64,000 nt of DNA from Hanleya hanleyi (taxonomy: Eukaryota; Mollusca; Polyplacophora; Lepidopleurida; Hanleyidae): NCBI GenBank assembly GCA_036873755.1, contig JAVTVY010025427.1, positions 1 to 64,000 of the forward strand, in the 5' to 3' direction. A program made the position numbers and the translations under genes. Positions 10,086-22,437 of the stretch are shown piece by piece. The notes under the pieces are model-generated. The model did not search any database and was not told the origin of the DNA. It was given only the letters and a program-made list of their open reading frames with translations. How positions within the stretch are numbered: position 1 is the stretch's first letter; every line of letters starts with the position of its first letter.

Positions 10086-12450
10086 GAGCTGTACATACTA
10101 GGAGCTGAAATGTCGAGATGAAGGCTGACCAGCCCGGACTAGTCTACTAGAATAGTTATTTGAGTGATCAGATCGAGGAAAAGTAGGACCTACATAATAC
10201 GCTGACTGGCTAGTTCATGGTAAAAGCATGGCGGTTGATAATGCATGTCCACCACATTGACAGAGATCTCCTCCAACAAAAGTCAAGACTAAACTCTTTG
10301 AGAATTTGCAGGAAGCCTTAAATGTATACTCGTCTGTGAATTACATTTGACTGCGCTAATCTGTCTGGTTTTGACTTCTTGTTTCCGATAATATCTATAC
10401 AGGCCTATGTGATATGTGGAGAATACCAATATTTTCTCAATTTGAAACATTTTTTAAAGTTGAATATAAACAAGCTTGTTACACGGGCAAAAGGTTATAG
10501 TCGCGCTGACCAGGTATTTCATGGTACAAACGTAAACGACCACGTTATGTATGGCCGAATTCGCATCTTGACCATGGTGAAAAGAGATGTGCAACCATGC
10601 AAAACATGGTAGGTCACGTCTGTTCCATTTACTGTATGGTCAAAGCGACCAGTTTTTTTTCTGACTGTATAAGTATGGAAATGAGCGCCAAAATCTCATT
10701 ACGCTGGAGTAAGAAATCTTGACAAAATGAATATACTGGAAACCTTATGCCAGAATGCATCTTTTATGTGGATTTAATTTGACAAGAAATGGCATTCGCT
10801 TATTCAGAATCTCTCAGTGACTGTAGCCGGAGACGTACTGTCACGAACGCCCAGTCTCGAAATCATGAAAGTATCTGAGATGGGTATGAGTGAAGTTTAT
10901 TTGATTGGTCGGTGCGTTAATTTTTACCTTGCACTATACAACAAGCCAATGTTAGTGGACGCGCGGGTGATAGCGACGATCTCAGACCTTATCTTGTATA
11001 CCAAATGACTGGTCCATCTGTACGCACCGTCACTCCAGCTTTCTCATATAATCAGATAATTCCGACATAGAGTCTTATCCAGAAAAGGATTTATCTCCCT
11101 TGTACCGCTAGGGGCGCAGTGGTGGAAGGAGCTTCTGGTAAGTACCAAAGGCCATATCAGCTTGCTTGTGTAATTAGCTATTCAATTGTTCTAGAATATC
11201 AAATTTATAATATATACAAGAACTATCAATTATATGTAAGAAATGTAGACCGGTTTTCCCCGTAATAAACGTAATTTTCCAGCAAATAGTCTGAAAATAT
11301 TTTCTCAAATCACAATTGGAAATAATTGCATGGGCCTCAAACCACAATTGGAAATAATTGCAGCGGCCTTTGGTAGTGGTGAAACAGAGGTCATTACCTA
11401 CCAATAGCACATATTTATGCCTCCGACCTTGAAGAGCGGCTGTGATTCAGGGGGAGATAATATGCTTTCCGTATAGAGCTATATCTGAGATACGGTACAT
11501 TGAACCCTGAAAGTGACTATGAACATTCATCTGAGTAAAAGAATCCTTGTCTTGGACGATACCTGAATACCGCTGAACGCCTCACTCGTGCAAAACTAGT
11601 TTGCACCAATAATTTAGACACGATGTCATGTTCTGAATTGTCGAAAAATTTGTTTTACATCACTTTTCTTTTCACGTTATGTATGTACCCATCTATACCA
11701 TAGTCTATGTAAGATAGAGATGTCGATTTCATTTCTTCTCTCTCTTGCTACGAACACCTGGTCGTTGCTGAAAGAAAACGGCTGAATTTCACAAGATCCA
11801 ACTATTCGACGAGTAGTGTGGGCTCCACATTTTCTCGCTTGGGCCACTAAGCCCACGCGAACATTTATGACTAACTTCAGGTCGGCATTCAGGTTATATT
11901 CCTCGGCTCTCTATATTTAAGTCCTCAAACTCATGGCGGCATTGTAATAGCGCAATGTTCCATTTGCTTTAGATTTAATGTCTTGATTTGAAATACAAGA
12001 AAGATCTATAAACTTCAAATAGTTTGACACAGCGTTGCATACAAATGGGTCATTCGGAATAATGGCCAGTGTTTTATCTAAGAATTTCAGTTTAAAGAAT
12101 AGCGAACAAAAGTAATAAAACCGTATAAGGTCATATCTGGTGTGTGTGGTTGGATATTCGGTTATTTATTGGAAAACGGAACAAACGGATACATCCACTG
12201 ACCGCCGAATATGATGTTTTGATCTATGTACGCGGGAGTGTCCATACATCACCACGTCGCCTATCAAAATCAACCTCTTTACATGAAATAGTTATTATGG
12301 CTTTTTATGCGAAAAAATAAACTATTTGAAACGTGATAGATTCAAAATATCTCCAAGAAATGGTGCTCAATTCGCGGGTTATGTGTTGATTAACGCGGTG
12401 CAAAAAAGATAATTCATGCCGAATCAACTGAGATTCTCACAAGGTCAAAA
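10086..12450. other. Spacer; GGTC/GACC word island and short direct repeat only
   Basis: 10480-10670 is dense in ATGGTC, GACC and CATGGT words like those inside the 162 bp element. A 20-base duplication (CACAATTGGAAATAATTGCA) occurs at about 11308 and 11343. No gene was recognised. Confidence 0.45.
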
Positions 12451-13000
12451 GTAGATGCCTGCGGTGGCTCCGTTATATAATCCTTATAGTATCGGTACAT
12501 TGAAGGATATATACCCCCTCCGCTGAACTGTTGTTAGTCCAGATGGGACAAGCATAACTTTACCAGAATGATCAAGGCGTTCTGTCACGTTGACTTTATC
12601 TACGACACGAGAGACGATTACACTTTTGACATAGTTAACTAACAATTTCTGTATAGCAATATTACAAAAGGACCTGCACACGACGTATACATGTCACGTC
12701 TGGTAGCATGTAATGGACCATGTGCAGACTCTGATAAATTCCATCGACGCCATAGAATAATAAGAATATTATTGCACAAACCTGTCAAACAAGGCTATAC
12801 CATCAAATGCTTCCATTCAAATTTCTCAAATGTTGTGATAAATATCGTACGCTGACATCAAAATACGATCGTAGAGTTCAAGATCTCGGGCGCTACATTT
12901 TGTAACGTGTATCTAATTCAGCTTAGCCAGGGGCTAGAGTCCTTCTGAATAGTATGTGTTTTCAAATATGGAATTCAAATGAACAGATACAATCAAAGCG
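12450..13000 (+). pseudogene. Reverse-transcriptase retroelement remnant, copy B
   Basis: The YDTRDDYTFDIVN motif lies at 12601-12639, immediately followed by a stop. YMSRLVAC, matching the family's VYISQL..AR.C block, lies at 12688-12711 in another frame. Nucleotide similarity to copy A continues through CTTCCATTCAAATTTCTCAAAT and the AACAGAT.CAATCAAAGCG stretch at about 12981, directly before the minisatellite. It is broken by stops and frameshifts. Confidence 0.65.
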
Positions 13001-13002
13001 AG

Positions 13003-13665
13003 GCTGATAAATATACCCTAGCAAAGACTTTATGGACGATGGCTGATAAATATACTCCAGCAAAAACTTTATGGACGATGGCTGATAAATATACTCTAGC
13101 AAAGACTTTATGGACGATGGCTGATAAATATACCCTAGCAAAGACTTTATGGACGATGGCTGATAAATATACCCTAGCAAAGACTTTATGGACGATGGCT
13201 GATAAATATACCATAGCAAAGACTTTATGGACGATGGCTGATAAATATACTCTAGCAAAGACTTTATGGACGATGGCTGATAAATATACCCTAGCAAAGA
13301 CTTTATGGACGATGGCTGATAAATATACTCTAGCAAAGACTTTATGGACGATGGCTGATAAATATACCCTAGCAAAGACTTTATGGACGATGGCTGATAA
13401 ATATACTCTAGCAAAGACTTTATGGACGATGGCTGATAAATATACTCTAGCAAAGACTTTATGGACGATGGCTGATAAATATACTCTAGCAAAGACTTTA
13501 TGGACGATGGCTGATAAATATACTCTAGCAAAGACTTTATGGACGATGGCTGATAAATATACTCTAGCAAAGACTTTATGGACGATGGCTGATAAATATA
13601 CCCTAGCAAAGACTTTATGGACGATGGCTGATAAATATACTCTAGCAAAGACTTTATGGACGATG
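13003..13665. repeat. 39 bp minisatellite, 17 units
   Basis: Seventeen consecutive 39-base units begin GCTGATAAATATACYCTAGC and end AGACTTTATGGACGATG. They differ only at one to three positions (CCC/CTC/CCA). Since 39 is a multiple of 3 and the unit lacks stops in several frames, long open frames appear on both strands (12979-13677 plus; 12962-13648 minus). They are by-products, not genes. The array begins exactly where homology to copy A of the RT family would continue. Confidence 0.97.
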
Positions 13666-13820
13666 GCTGAATATTGAATGTCGAATCCGATGCCTGCTAT
13701 CTATAATCGAATTCATATATAAAATAGTAACACCTGCTCGGTAAGTTCCTGCCTATATATATGTAATATTTTTGTTTTATATTTTGCGCAAATAAGTCAG
13801 TAAGCCTATATGAGTGTATA

Positions 13821-14429
13821 CAAGGCGAGTAAAAAGAAAGGTCCACCTGTGGTTTTGTTAATTTATTCATCTGAAGATATAATTTATTGTGTATATGTAT
13901 ATAACACAACGAAGGGTACTCCCTCTCTGTGCTATATCCACCCATTGTGTGTTTTATTTATGGACAAAAATATACAGATAATGTGCATATACCCATGACA
14001 CTCGTGGATAGAAAGTACATTCTCTACATAATGTGGAAATGCATGGACACGGACACAGGAATGAGACACTTCACTTGTTTATCTCTTTTCATGTATCTCT
14101 GTTGCACTTCAAGATTTGGCATTAGAAAAACGTGCAACAGAAATATCTGAAGATAGATAAACTATGAAGTCACATTCTTGTTTCTTCATTAACTGTTGTG
14201 TTCACTCATTTCTGCGTAATGGAGAGAATGCCCTTTCCTTTGGTGACCGCCATTGGTATAAACACAATATATGTATATTTTCTTCCATGAATAAAAGATA
14301 TCATGGTTGAATATATTGGAGAGATGAAGTACCCTTTCATGTGTTATATATATTCATATACACAATAAATTGTAACTTCATTTGAATAAATGAACAAAAC
14401 CACAGGTGGACATTTTTTTACTCACCCTG
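13821..14429. mobile_element. Mariner-like MITE with ~75 bp terminal inverted repeats
   Basis: The left end starts CAAGGCGAGTAAAAAG, then GGTCCACCTGTGGTTTTGTT. The right end is the inverse, starting CAGGGTGAGTAAAAAA, then TGTCCACCTGTGGTTTTGTT. TA lies on both sides (13819-13820, 14430-14431). The interior is non-coding and AT-rich. TA flanks and CAGGGTG-type ends suit a Tc1/mariner-derived MITE. Its right TA is shared with the giant inverted repeat that follows. Confidence 0.85.
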
Positions 14430-14639
14430 TACACAGGCAAGCCGTCACCAACCAGTACCACTCAGTAACTGATTGGCTACTGATTGGTGGGCAACTGATT
14501 GGTACTGGTAGGAAAGGTCCCCTTGCGGTACCGTTCAGTTCCCCACCAATCAGTAGCCAATCAGTTACTAAGTGGTACTGGTCAGTTACCAATTGGTTAC
14601 CAACTTGGTTGGTACCAACCTGTTACCAACCCTACTATT

Positions 14640-15535
14640 CATTCAGGTACCGTGCAGTCACCAATCAGTAACTTGGTGGGTACCAACTTGTGACCAAGTG
14701 GTACCCATCAGTTACCAACCCTAATATTCCTCCAGGTACGGTGCAGTCACCAATCAGTAACTTGGTGGGTACCAACCTGTGACCAAGTGGTACCCATCAG
14801 TTACCATCCCTAATATTCCTCCAGGTACCGTGCAGTCACCAATCAAGAACTTGGTGGGTACCAACCTGTGACCAAGTGGTACCATCAGTTACCAACCCTA
14901 ATATTCCTCCAGGTACCGTGCAGTCACCAATCAGTAACTTGGTGGGTACCAACTTGTGACCAAGTGGTACCCATCAGTTACCAACCCTAATATTCCTCCA
15001 GGTACCGTGCAGTCACCAATCAGTAACTTGGTGGGTACCAACCTGTGACCAGTGGTACCCATCAGTTACCAACCCTAATATTCCTCCAGGTACCGTGCAG
15101 TCACCAATCAGTAACTTGGTGGGTACCAACCTGTGACCAAGTGGTACCCATCAGTTACCAACCCTAATATTCCTCCAGGTACCGTGCAGTCACCAATCAG
15201 TAACTTGGTGGGTACCAACTTGTGACCAAGTGGTACCCATCAGTTACCAACCCTAATATTCCTCCAGGTACGGTGCAGTCACCAATCAGTAACTTGGTGG
15301 GTACTAACCTGTGACCAAGTGGTACCCATCAGTTACCAACCCTAATATTCTTCCAGGTACCGTGCAGTCACCAATCAGTAACTTGGTGGGTACCAACCTG
15401 TGACCAAGTGATACCCATCAGTTACCAACCCTAATATTCCTCCAGGTACCGTGCAGTCACCAATCAGTAACTTGGTGGGTACCAAATTGTGACCAAGTGG
15501 TACCCATCAGTTACCAACCCTAACATTCTTTCAGG
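14640..15535. repeat. ~90 bp tandem array, left arm, about 10 units
   Basis: Units read CCAGGTACCGTGCAGTCACC, AATCAGTAACTTGGTGGGTACC, AAC.TGTGACCAAGTGGTACCC, ATCAGTTACC, AACCCTAATATTCCT. Starts fall about every 89-91 bases from 14643 to 15445. The mirror array in the other arm has only about five units. Confidence 0.9.
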
Positions 15536-15959
15536 TTCCACACAGTTTGATATATCTTCGTGAAAGTACGGTCAAAGCAATGAAAACACTGGGCAATGTT
15601 AATTATTTAATGGTGGCTACCTTGTCCTTTATGAATGGAAATTGTATTACTTCTAAAAGTCAATGCCACCGCCTCCCCTCTCTCCCCCATAGACTGCTAT
15701 TGCTCGTATAACCTTTATATTTTCTTCCACTACAAGAGTTCCATATACTTGACAGTAAGATACCATGCAGTAAAGTCACAAGTGTAAATATACACGACTT
15801 ACAAACCGGAATTGTACGTGATTCTGGTATAGCCTTCCAGCTTGGTTTCATCCATCCAGTCAATTACGTACTAATTTTTACGCTTGATTTTCTGCATTTT
15901 AGCATATTTTTAAGGCTAAATAGGGGTTTGATATGGGTTCGATGTCTTACACAGGTAAT

Positions 15960-16965
15960 TTTTGACAGGTTGGTACCACTCAGTAACTGACCTGTTACAG
16001 GCCAGTTTTCAACTGATTGGTACTGCAAAAAAGGGCCCCCACTCAGTACCTACCTGTTGACAACTGACAGGTCAGTTACTGATCGGAACCAACCAGTTAC
16101 TGAGACGGAGTGGTATCCATTGGTATTACTGAACTGTACCAAGCTGCAACAGAACAGTACCAACCTGTTACCAACTAGTTACCATGGTGATATGTACACA
16201 TCCACTACTGAACTGTAACCACTCGGTACTGAGCTGTAATGGAACAGTACCAACCTGTAACAGAACAGTATCAACCTGTTACCAACCAGTTACCAGTAAG
16301 ATATGTACACATCCACTACTGAACTGTAGCCATTCAGTACTGAGCTGTAACTGAGTGGTACCAACCAGTGACAGAACAGTACCAACCAGTTACACATCCA
16401 CTACTGAGCTGTAACCACTCAGTACTGAGCTGTAACTGACCAGTACCAACCTGTTACCAACCAGTTACCAGGAAGATATGTACACATCCACTACTGAACT
16501 GTAGCCATTCAGTACTGAGCTGTAACTGAGTACATGGAGTAGTACCAACCTGTGACAGAACAGTACCAAACAGTTACACATCCACTACTGAACTGTAACC
16601 ACTCAGCACCGAGCTGTAGCTGACCAGTACCAACCTGTAACAGAACAGTACCAAGCTGCTACTGATCAGTACCAATCAGTTACAGATGGCAATTATCCAC
16701 CCAGTACTGAACTGTAACCACTCAGTACTGGGCTGTAACTTAGTGGTACCAACCTGTAACAGAACAGTACCAACCAGTCACACATCCACTACTTAACTCT
16801 AACCACTCAGTACTGAGCTGTAACTGATCAGTACCAACCTGTTACCAACCAGTTACCAGGAAGATATGTGCATATCCACCACTGAACTGTGACCACTCAG
16901 TACTGAGCTGTAACTGACCAGTACCAACCTGTTACCAACCAGTTACCAGGAAGATATGTACAAGG
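15960..16965. repeat. GGTACC/CAGTTACC word array, left arm
   Basis: A thousand bases are built from short recurring words (GGTACCAACC, TGTTACCAACCAG, CAGTACTGAGCTGTAACTGA, AAGATATGTACACATCCAC) in higher-order repeats of roughly 100-150 bp. Many words are self-complementary, so the block is rich in nested small palindromes. 15536-15959 between the arrays is non-repetitive and shared with the other arm. Confidence 0.85.
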
Positions 16966-17151
16966 CTGCTTTCAAAAATAATTTTTTATGCATTTATTTA
17001 TATATAAATAATATGCTTTGAAAAATCATTATTAATCTATTTTTGGAGGAAAAAATAATTGTTGGGATATTTGGGGAATTGATAAAAAATGTATTGTCAA
17101 GATATTTTTTATACATTTTCAGAATACATTATTGATTATTGTATATGTCTA

Positions 17152-17367
17152 GTGAGTGGCGATTACCTCGGAGTGGTCCAAGGCGGTTCGCTGGTGATCG
17201 CTAGCCAAACTGCTGAACCAGCATGGGTTGGAGCCCTGCTGGTGCATGTTTAAAAGTTTGCCAGTTACTTGCTCACCTCTCAGAGAATTCCGGCTTTCTC
17301 CACCATTAAAACTGGCTGTCACCATAGGAGTGAAATAACCTTGAGTGCGACATTACCCCCCCCCCCC
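17152..17367 (+). repeat. tRNA-derived SINE with serine-tRNA-like head (left arm)
   Basis: The head GGAGTGGTCCAAGGCGG, GATCGCTAG, then GGGTTGGAGCCC resembles the A-box, GCT-type anticodon region and B-box of a class II (serine-like) tRNA. The body contains 'AATTCCGGCTTTCTCC' and the tail 'AACTGGCTGTCACCATAG...GTGAAATAACCTTGAGTGCG' before a poly-C run. The tail type is common in molluscan SINEs. Present in both arms, so it predates the inverted duplication. Confidence 0.75.
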
Positions 17368-17794
17368 CCATATGTCTCTACAGGAGAGTTGTGATAAGAT
17401 ATTAATTTACTAAGATCTGTATTATTCGGTATGCTATGTGGGATCACAAATATCAGAGATAACCATCAGTCCAAGAAGATAAATAAAGGATAAATAAATC
17501 CTCTTAGCTGTCATACACAGTAAAAGATTTCCTGAATTCAGATCTTGATCTGATCTGCACGACTGTCTCATAACAAATTACACGAGGTAAGCTTTGCGTA
17601 CTTCAAGTCTTTATTTTATGTATATTACATCTTTCTGTAAACCAACATGAACCCGGATCAATCTTACAACTGAAGAATATCCGTAAATTGGATGTAATAT
17701 TTATGATCATGAAACGAGTCTGTAATTTGAAATACACTAGCAAGCATGTGAAGCAGGCAGGTATAAGTGTCCTCGCAATTGAGTACAAGGTAAA

Positions 17795-18485
17795 ACGTGG
17801 TAACTTTGACACAACTTTATCACCAAGCTGATTTGGAGACCAGAACCCACTATGTCAACACTGGGTACCATTAAGAATCCACACTGGATACATTTGGACC
17901 TGTTCTGATCAAGTGTGATAACCACAGATATTTATTGCATGTAAATTTTTTTTTTTAAATTTAATGTTACCCCATGGTGAATGCCCTGGGGTAACATTGA
18001 CATGCATCATCAAAGTCATAGCAAACCAGCTGGGGTAACTTTTGACATGTTGAGCCGGGGTGACTTTGACATCATCATGGGAATCAGTGGTGAACGTGGT
18101 GTCAAAGTTACCCCAAATACACAAATTTACTGAAAATAGTGGCAACAAGAAAGAATTGGATGAAGCTACTACATCAATGATTACTACTTCTAAAATAGTA
18201 TATTTTTACTATAAACTCAAAACATTGCAGATCTTCACCATACATGTAGAAGTTTTTGTGTCAAACTTTTAACAGTTACACCAGTGCCAACTACAACATG
18301 TTAAGTGGCCATCTTATGAAGAGTGTTACATGGCTGGTCATCTACCCCCTGCTGCCTCAGCAGATAACAGCATCTTATACATGTATATAAATATGAGATA
18401 ACTGTCTATGAGCTGTAACAGTATGCTAATATAACTAAAACAAAAAGGTGTCAAAGTTGTCCCACTGTCAAAGTTACCCCACGTT
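17795..18485. repeat. Cluster of GGGGTAACTTTGACA motifs (left arm)
   Basis: At least seven copies of (G)GGGTAAC(T/A)TTGACA or its complement occur in both orientations near 17800, 17975, 18032, 18057, 18096, 18448 and 18467. The mirrored cluster in the right arm is at 36900-37235 and 34345-34385. Clustered short inverted motifs could be protein-binding sites, but that is inference. Confidence 0.6.
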
Positions 18486-18964
18486 ACCTTACTGGGCATA
18501 TCTGCTTGCGTGCAAAATTTGGGTTGATAAATTTACAAGCTCTAAGATTCAACATTTAAAGAATTAGGAAATATTAAAAAACACTAAAGTAAGTCATTGG
18601 TGAATGTTCTATTTATACCACTTTATCACATTCCCTGCTGAGTCACTACTGCTAGACTAGTATTTGGTCCTTGGTCATTAATTTGTCGATCGTGTTAAAT
18701 GTCCAATCATCAACTGATCATGTTCAATCAGTATGTTGTGGTTAAAAGGTATACTGGACTGAAATACACACACTTTACATTTTTTAAGTAGTATTCTGAA
18801 CAGGTTATGTTGTTGCACTAAACTGCCATGTTGGTTTTCTGGAGGAGGTAACCTGTTGGTAACCTGATTGACAGTAGTAATTGTCATCATGGAGAGATGT
18901 TGATAGTGCTCAATTTTCACAAGTATATGCATGTATCAGTGGTTTCTGATGAATTTTCCCTCAG

Positions 18965-19060
18965 CAGCTAGGATTCATCCTCATTTTTCGTGTTGTGGTA
19001 TGAACAGGAGAGGGTCTGAATTTTCAACATGTCTTGCTCTGGCTCTGTATTTAGTCATAT
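18965..19060 (-). pseudogene. Exon-like segment with splice acceptor (left arm copy)
   Basis: On the minus strand a pyrimidine tract and TTATCTTTCAG precede an open segment reading LAVPADMTKYRARARHVENSDPLLFIPQHEK and a stop. It matches 33755-33850 on the plus strand of the right arm, with a few changes. It looks like the terminal exon of a gene captured by the element, but I do not recognise the protein. Confidence 0.4.
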
Positions 19061-19554
19061 CGGCTGGTACTGCAAGCTGAAAGATAAATGGAAGTTTGAG
19101 GTAACACAAGAAAAAATAGGAGCAGTTTATTAACACATGAACAACATGGTTAGTAAATAAAACATCCAGAGATATATTTGTAAGGATGGATCAGCATCTC
19201 CTTGGTTGGTATTAGACATTGTTCAGATTATATTTTAGTACCATTTTTCAAGTTTGGCATATTCTATTATAAAAGGTACCAAAATCTGTCATAGAAAAAA
19301 TTGACATTAGCAACATTCCAAAATCAAGATAACCAAAGAAAACAAAATGAATAGCTGTTAAACCTTTATAATATACTTTTCATTATCTGTTCACTACTGA
19401 CTCATCAAGCTAGTAAAAAAAATTGAGCAAATGGGAATAATGAGAGATGAGAAAAAAATGGTGTCTAACATCAGCTCTGTCAAGGTAGATAACACCAAAA
19501 TTACCAACTTGTGATCTTGCCTAATATTGCCTAAACATAATTTTGAGCACTGGT

Positions 19555-21042
19555 GTAACCCCTCAGAGACTGGTCACTATAGTCTCTGATTGTTTATTAG
19601 TTTAAAGCAAATATATGGGTCTCCCCCTGTACAGAGCCCCATCTGTTTACACAGAGGTCATGTGATTTTGCCTTCAAAACTACTGAGCACATGGCATATT
19701 GTCCTCTTCTGTTCCAACTGCCACTGAGGGAAGACATGAGCTGCAGTCTGCATCTTTATCTTTTGTGAACAGGTGAGAGAAGTTTACTTATTTTCAAGTT
19801 GAGTTAAACAGTATTTGCAATTAACTTGTTTAGAGTTTAGTGCAACGGTGTGTTGAGATTTTGCTGCAAAGTTATTTGAAACTTGTAGTGCTTTGTTTTA
19901 CTGGATGTCACATACTTGAGCATAGTCTAAATTCTAGAGATGAATCTTGCACTGTTTTGGTGATGTTCGTTACTGCTGGGTATAGGTAACTTGGTTTACC
20001 ATGCATCAGTGTTTGGGTTTATTCTATGTTATATTTTAGGCTCAGAGGGGATTTGAATTCTCCCTTTGTAATGTGTATTGTTCCATGGAGGCATTGCCTG
20101 CCTAACTCTGTTGTTTTAGGGTATTTAATGACACAGCAGATCTCAATACATTGTTTGTCATAGATCCTTTCCAGTTAATATTTATACTACATTCAAACTA
20201 AAGATTTGATTTGTTAATTATAAACATTAACAGATTTAAATAATTTCAAGTAAGAGTATTTAAATACTTGATTTGCCTTTTTGGTCAATTGATCTAACAT
20301 ACAGTGTTTGTTGATACGTTGGATATGCTTCATCGCCACAACACTATTTGCTATAGTATTTGAGAACATACGCCCTTTCTATTGATCTCCTTATAACTGT
20401 TTGTGTCATATCGACATATGGTCCAAAATATGACATTTATGCAGTGGCTGGGTTTTCATAGATATTTAGTGTGTCAAAGATTATTTTGGTATTGTGTTGT
20501 GGCGAGGGTATGTTCCACATGTCAACAATCTTATGTATTTATCATGCAAAGTATATTTGTGCATGATCTCTTCTGTTCCAACTGCCACTGAGGGACGACA
20601 TGAGCTGCAGTCTGCATCTTTATCTTTTGTAAACAGGTGCTGCATCCATGTTCCTCCCAACCTAACATTAGAGCCATGTTCTGGCTGTATCCAGAGCTGA
20701 GCATGATGACAGCCCACCAGGCATGTCATTTTCGGGCAGACTAAAATTATTACGAAATTGTCAAAGTACCCAAACTGAAACCATCTCATATATCGGCAAT
20801 ATTATATACAAAATTGTTATGGATTGATTGATTAAAACATATTTCATCCATACCACATATATTGTGTTTGTCTGAGTTCCTGAGTTGAGCAGTACATGTA
20901 ATATAGTCGTGTTAACACACCCGAGTCCACTCCCGAAAACATGTAAGATAGTTTCGTAGACAAATGAACGTCACGATACCAACATGTCTTACAACATGTG
21001 AGACGTCCATATATATACCATGGACAAACAAGTCTTACACTG
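19555..21042. mobile_element. Private 1.49 kb insertion in the left arm
   Basis: The right arm reads straight through at the equivalent point (GAGCACTG joined to an AAAAATGTTGC stretch near 33270). The left arm carries ~1.49 kb flanked by CACTG on both sides, a possible 4-5 base duplication. Inside are two copies of a ~70 bp segment (19704-19775 and 20568-20638). The rest is unrecognised. Confidence 0.7.
19704..19772 (+). pseudogene. Exon-like segment ending at a splice donor
   Basis: The open reading SSVPTATEGRHELQSASLSF VNR ends at AG|GTGAGA, a good donor. The duplicate at 20568-20636 has the same open reading but continues into different sequence (GTGCTGCATCC...) a few bases past the AG. 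Similarity breaks almost exactly at the exon boundary, as if the second copy were derived from spliced RNA. Protein unknown. Confidence 0.4.
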
Positions 21043-22069
21043 GGAAAAATGTTGCTAACGTCATTTGTATAATATTGCTAATGTCATGTGAACATCATGA
21101 AGCATTCAAAATGGATTTGACAGAATGACGTTCTCCAAATTCACATAAATGAATTTTGCTTGGTGTTTCATCATTCTTTCAATCCATTCTGGGGTGATAA
21201 TTGTATACAGTTTGGATTATTAGCTTCTACAAACAATAAATTAAACACAAACATGTGGGTCCGTCATAGATGAAAAATGAAAACGGTAGATGGTGGTACC
21301 ATTTGTAATAGGATACGCCTTTTGCAAATGGGAACCTGATTTTCCTTCTTATGCTCTCACCAAAATATATCCCTAAACATTTGGACCAAATGGGGGACTT
21401 CCACAATACAAACTATCAAATATTAAAGATTCTGTAATCGTTCCTTCCCGATTGTCAATTGGTCCAGTTGACTAATCAACTGAGAGAACTAGCATTTGAG
21501 TAAATAACAATGGAAGATCCCTCAAACCAAGATAAGGGTTCTGGCACCCATGATATTTTATTCTTCAATAATTTACTAGTAAAGTGTGACTGTCCATATC
21601 ACAGGGAAGACCATATTTACATCAACCACTTCCAAAAATTGAGAGAAACTATGCTCAATGGTTTGCGTTTATTTCAAACTAGCTTGATGCAGCGTAACGT
21701 CAACAAGTGCGAATTCATCAGTGCACGTGGCACAATGGCAACACTGAACCGATCACAAAAATATTTCGAACCTGTTTGTGATTATTTCGAACCCGTTTGT
21801 CACAATTTTATCCTACATGGTTGTCTCAAAGCAAGTACTTAGCCAATGAATGTGCGAGTTTGTGGCAGAGATAGTGACAATGTACAAAAGTGTATTGATG
21901 TCATTGATAAAGGGCCACAACTCTGTGGACAATGAATTAAGAGTATGAAAAAGTCACATCTGCCAGGTGACCCTAAAGCATCTCTTCCGTGTAAAAAAGT
22001 TACTGATATAATGGACCAGATAAGCTTATTTCTTGACGTTTACGATGACGTTTACGATATACAGGCATA

Positions 22070-22437
22070 ATTCAGCAAAATATTTTAACGGGTAAAATAT
22101 GTGACAATGCATATCTCTGCAAGGAACTAAGAATCTTCTAAAGAAAGAATGTCTCAATAAATCGAGCACCCGTGGGGTTCCCGGGTGTGAAAAGGAATAG
22201 GACCCCAAGCCCACCCGTGTGGTTCCCGGGTGTGAAAAGGAATAGGACCCAACGTCGTGATATGACTGAAATATAGTTGAAAGCGACGTTAAATCATATT
22301 CACTCACTCACTCTAAAAGTCGATTAATAGTAGCCAAGATATTGTCTGGATAAGTTCTGCCATACCGACAGGGACTGCATGCGAACATTCCCTTCCCCTT
22401 AAAAAGACAGGGGGCGGGGGGGAGGAGGGGTAAGAAA
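22070..22437 (+). repeat. Private SINE-bearing insertion in the left arm
   Basis: The right arm lacks this stretch (ACACAGGCACATAGAACATGAG runs through near 31730). It contains a duplicated CACCCGTG.GGTTCCCGGGTG unit, and then at 22255-22317 a molluscan-type SINE tail: GTGATATGACTGAAATATAG, TTGAAAGCGACGTTAAA, CACTCACTCACTC. A G-rich stretch follows. Confidence 0.75.

Noticed and set aside
13003..13665. Possible CRISPR-like array
   Set aside because: Units are contiguous near-identical repeats without unique spacers, in animal DNA.
12962..13677. Open frames of 232 (plus) and 228 (minus) codons
   Set aside because: They arise from a 39 bp tandem repeat, whose length is a multiple of three and which lacks stops in several frames on both strands. 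There is no start context, signal or family match.
17152..17245. Functional serine tRNA gene
   Set aside because: The head lacks a clean acceptor stem and its B-box is degraded (GGTTGGAGCCC). The following SINE body and tail show it is a retroposon.
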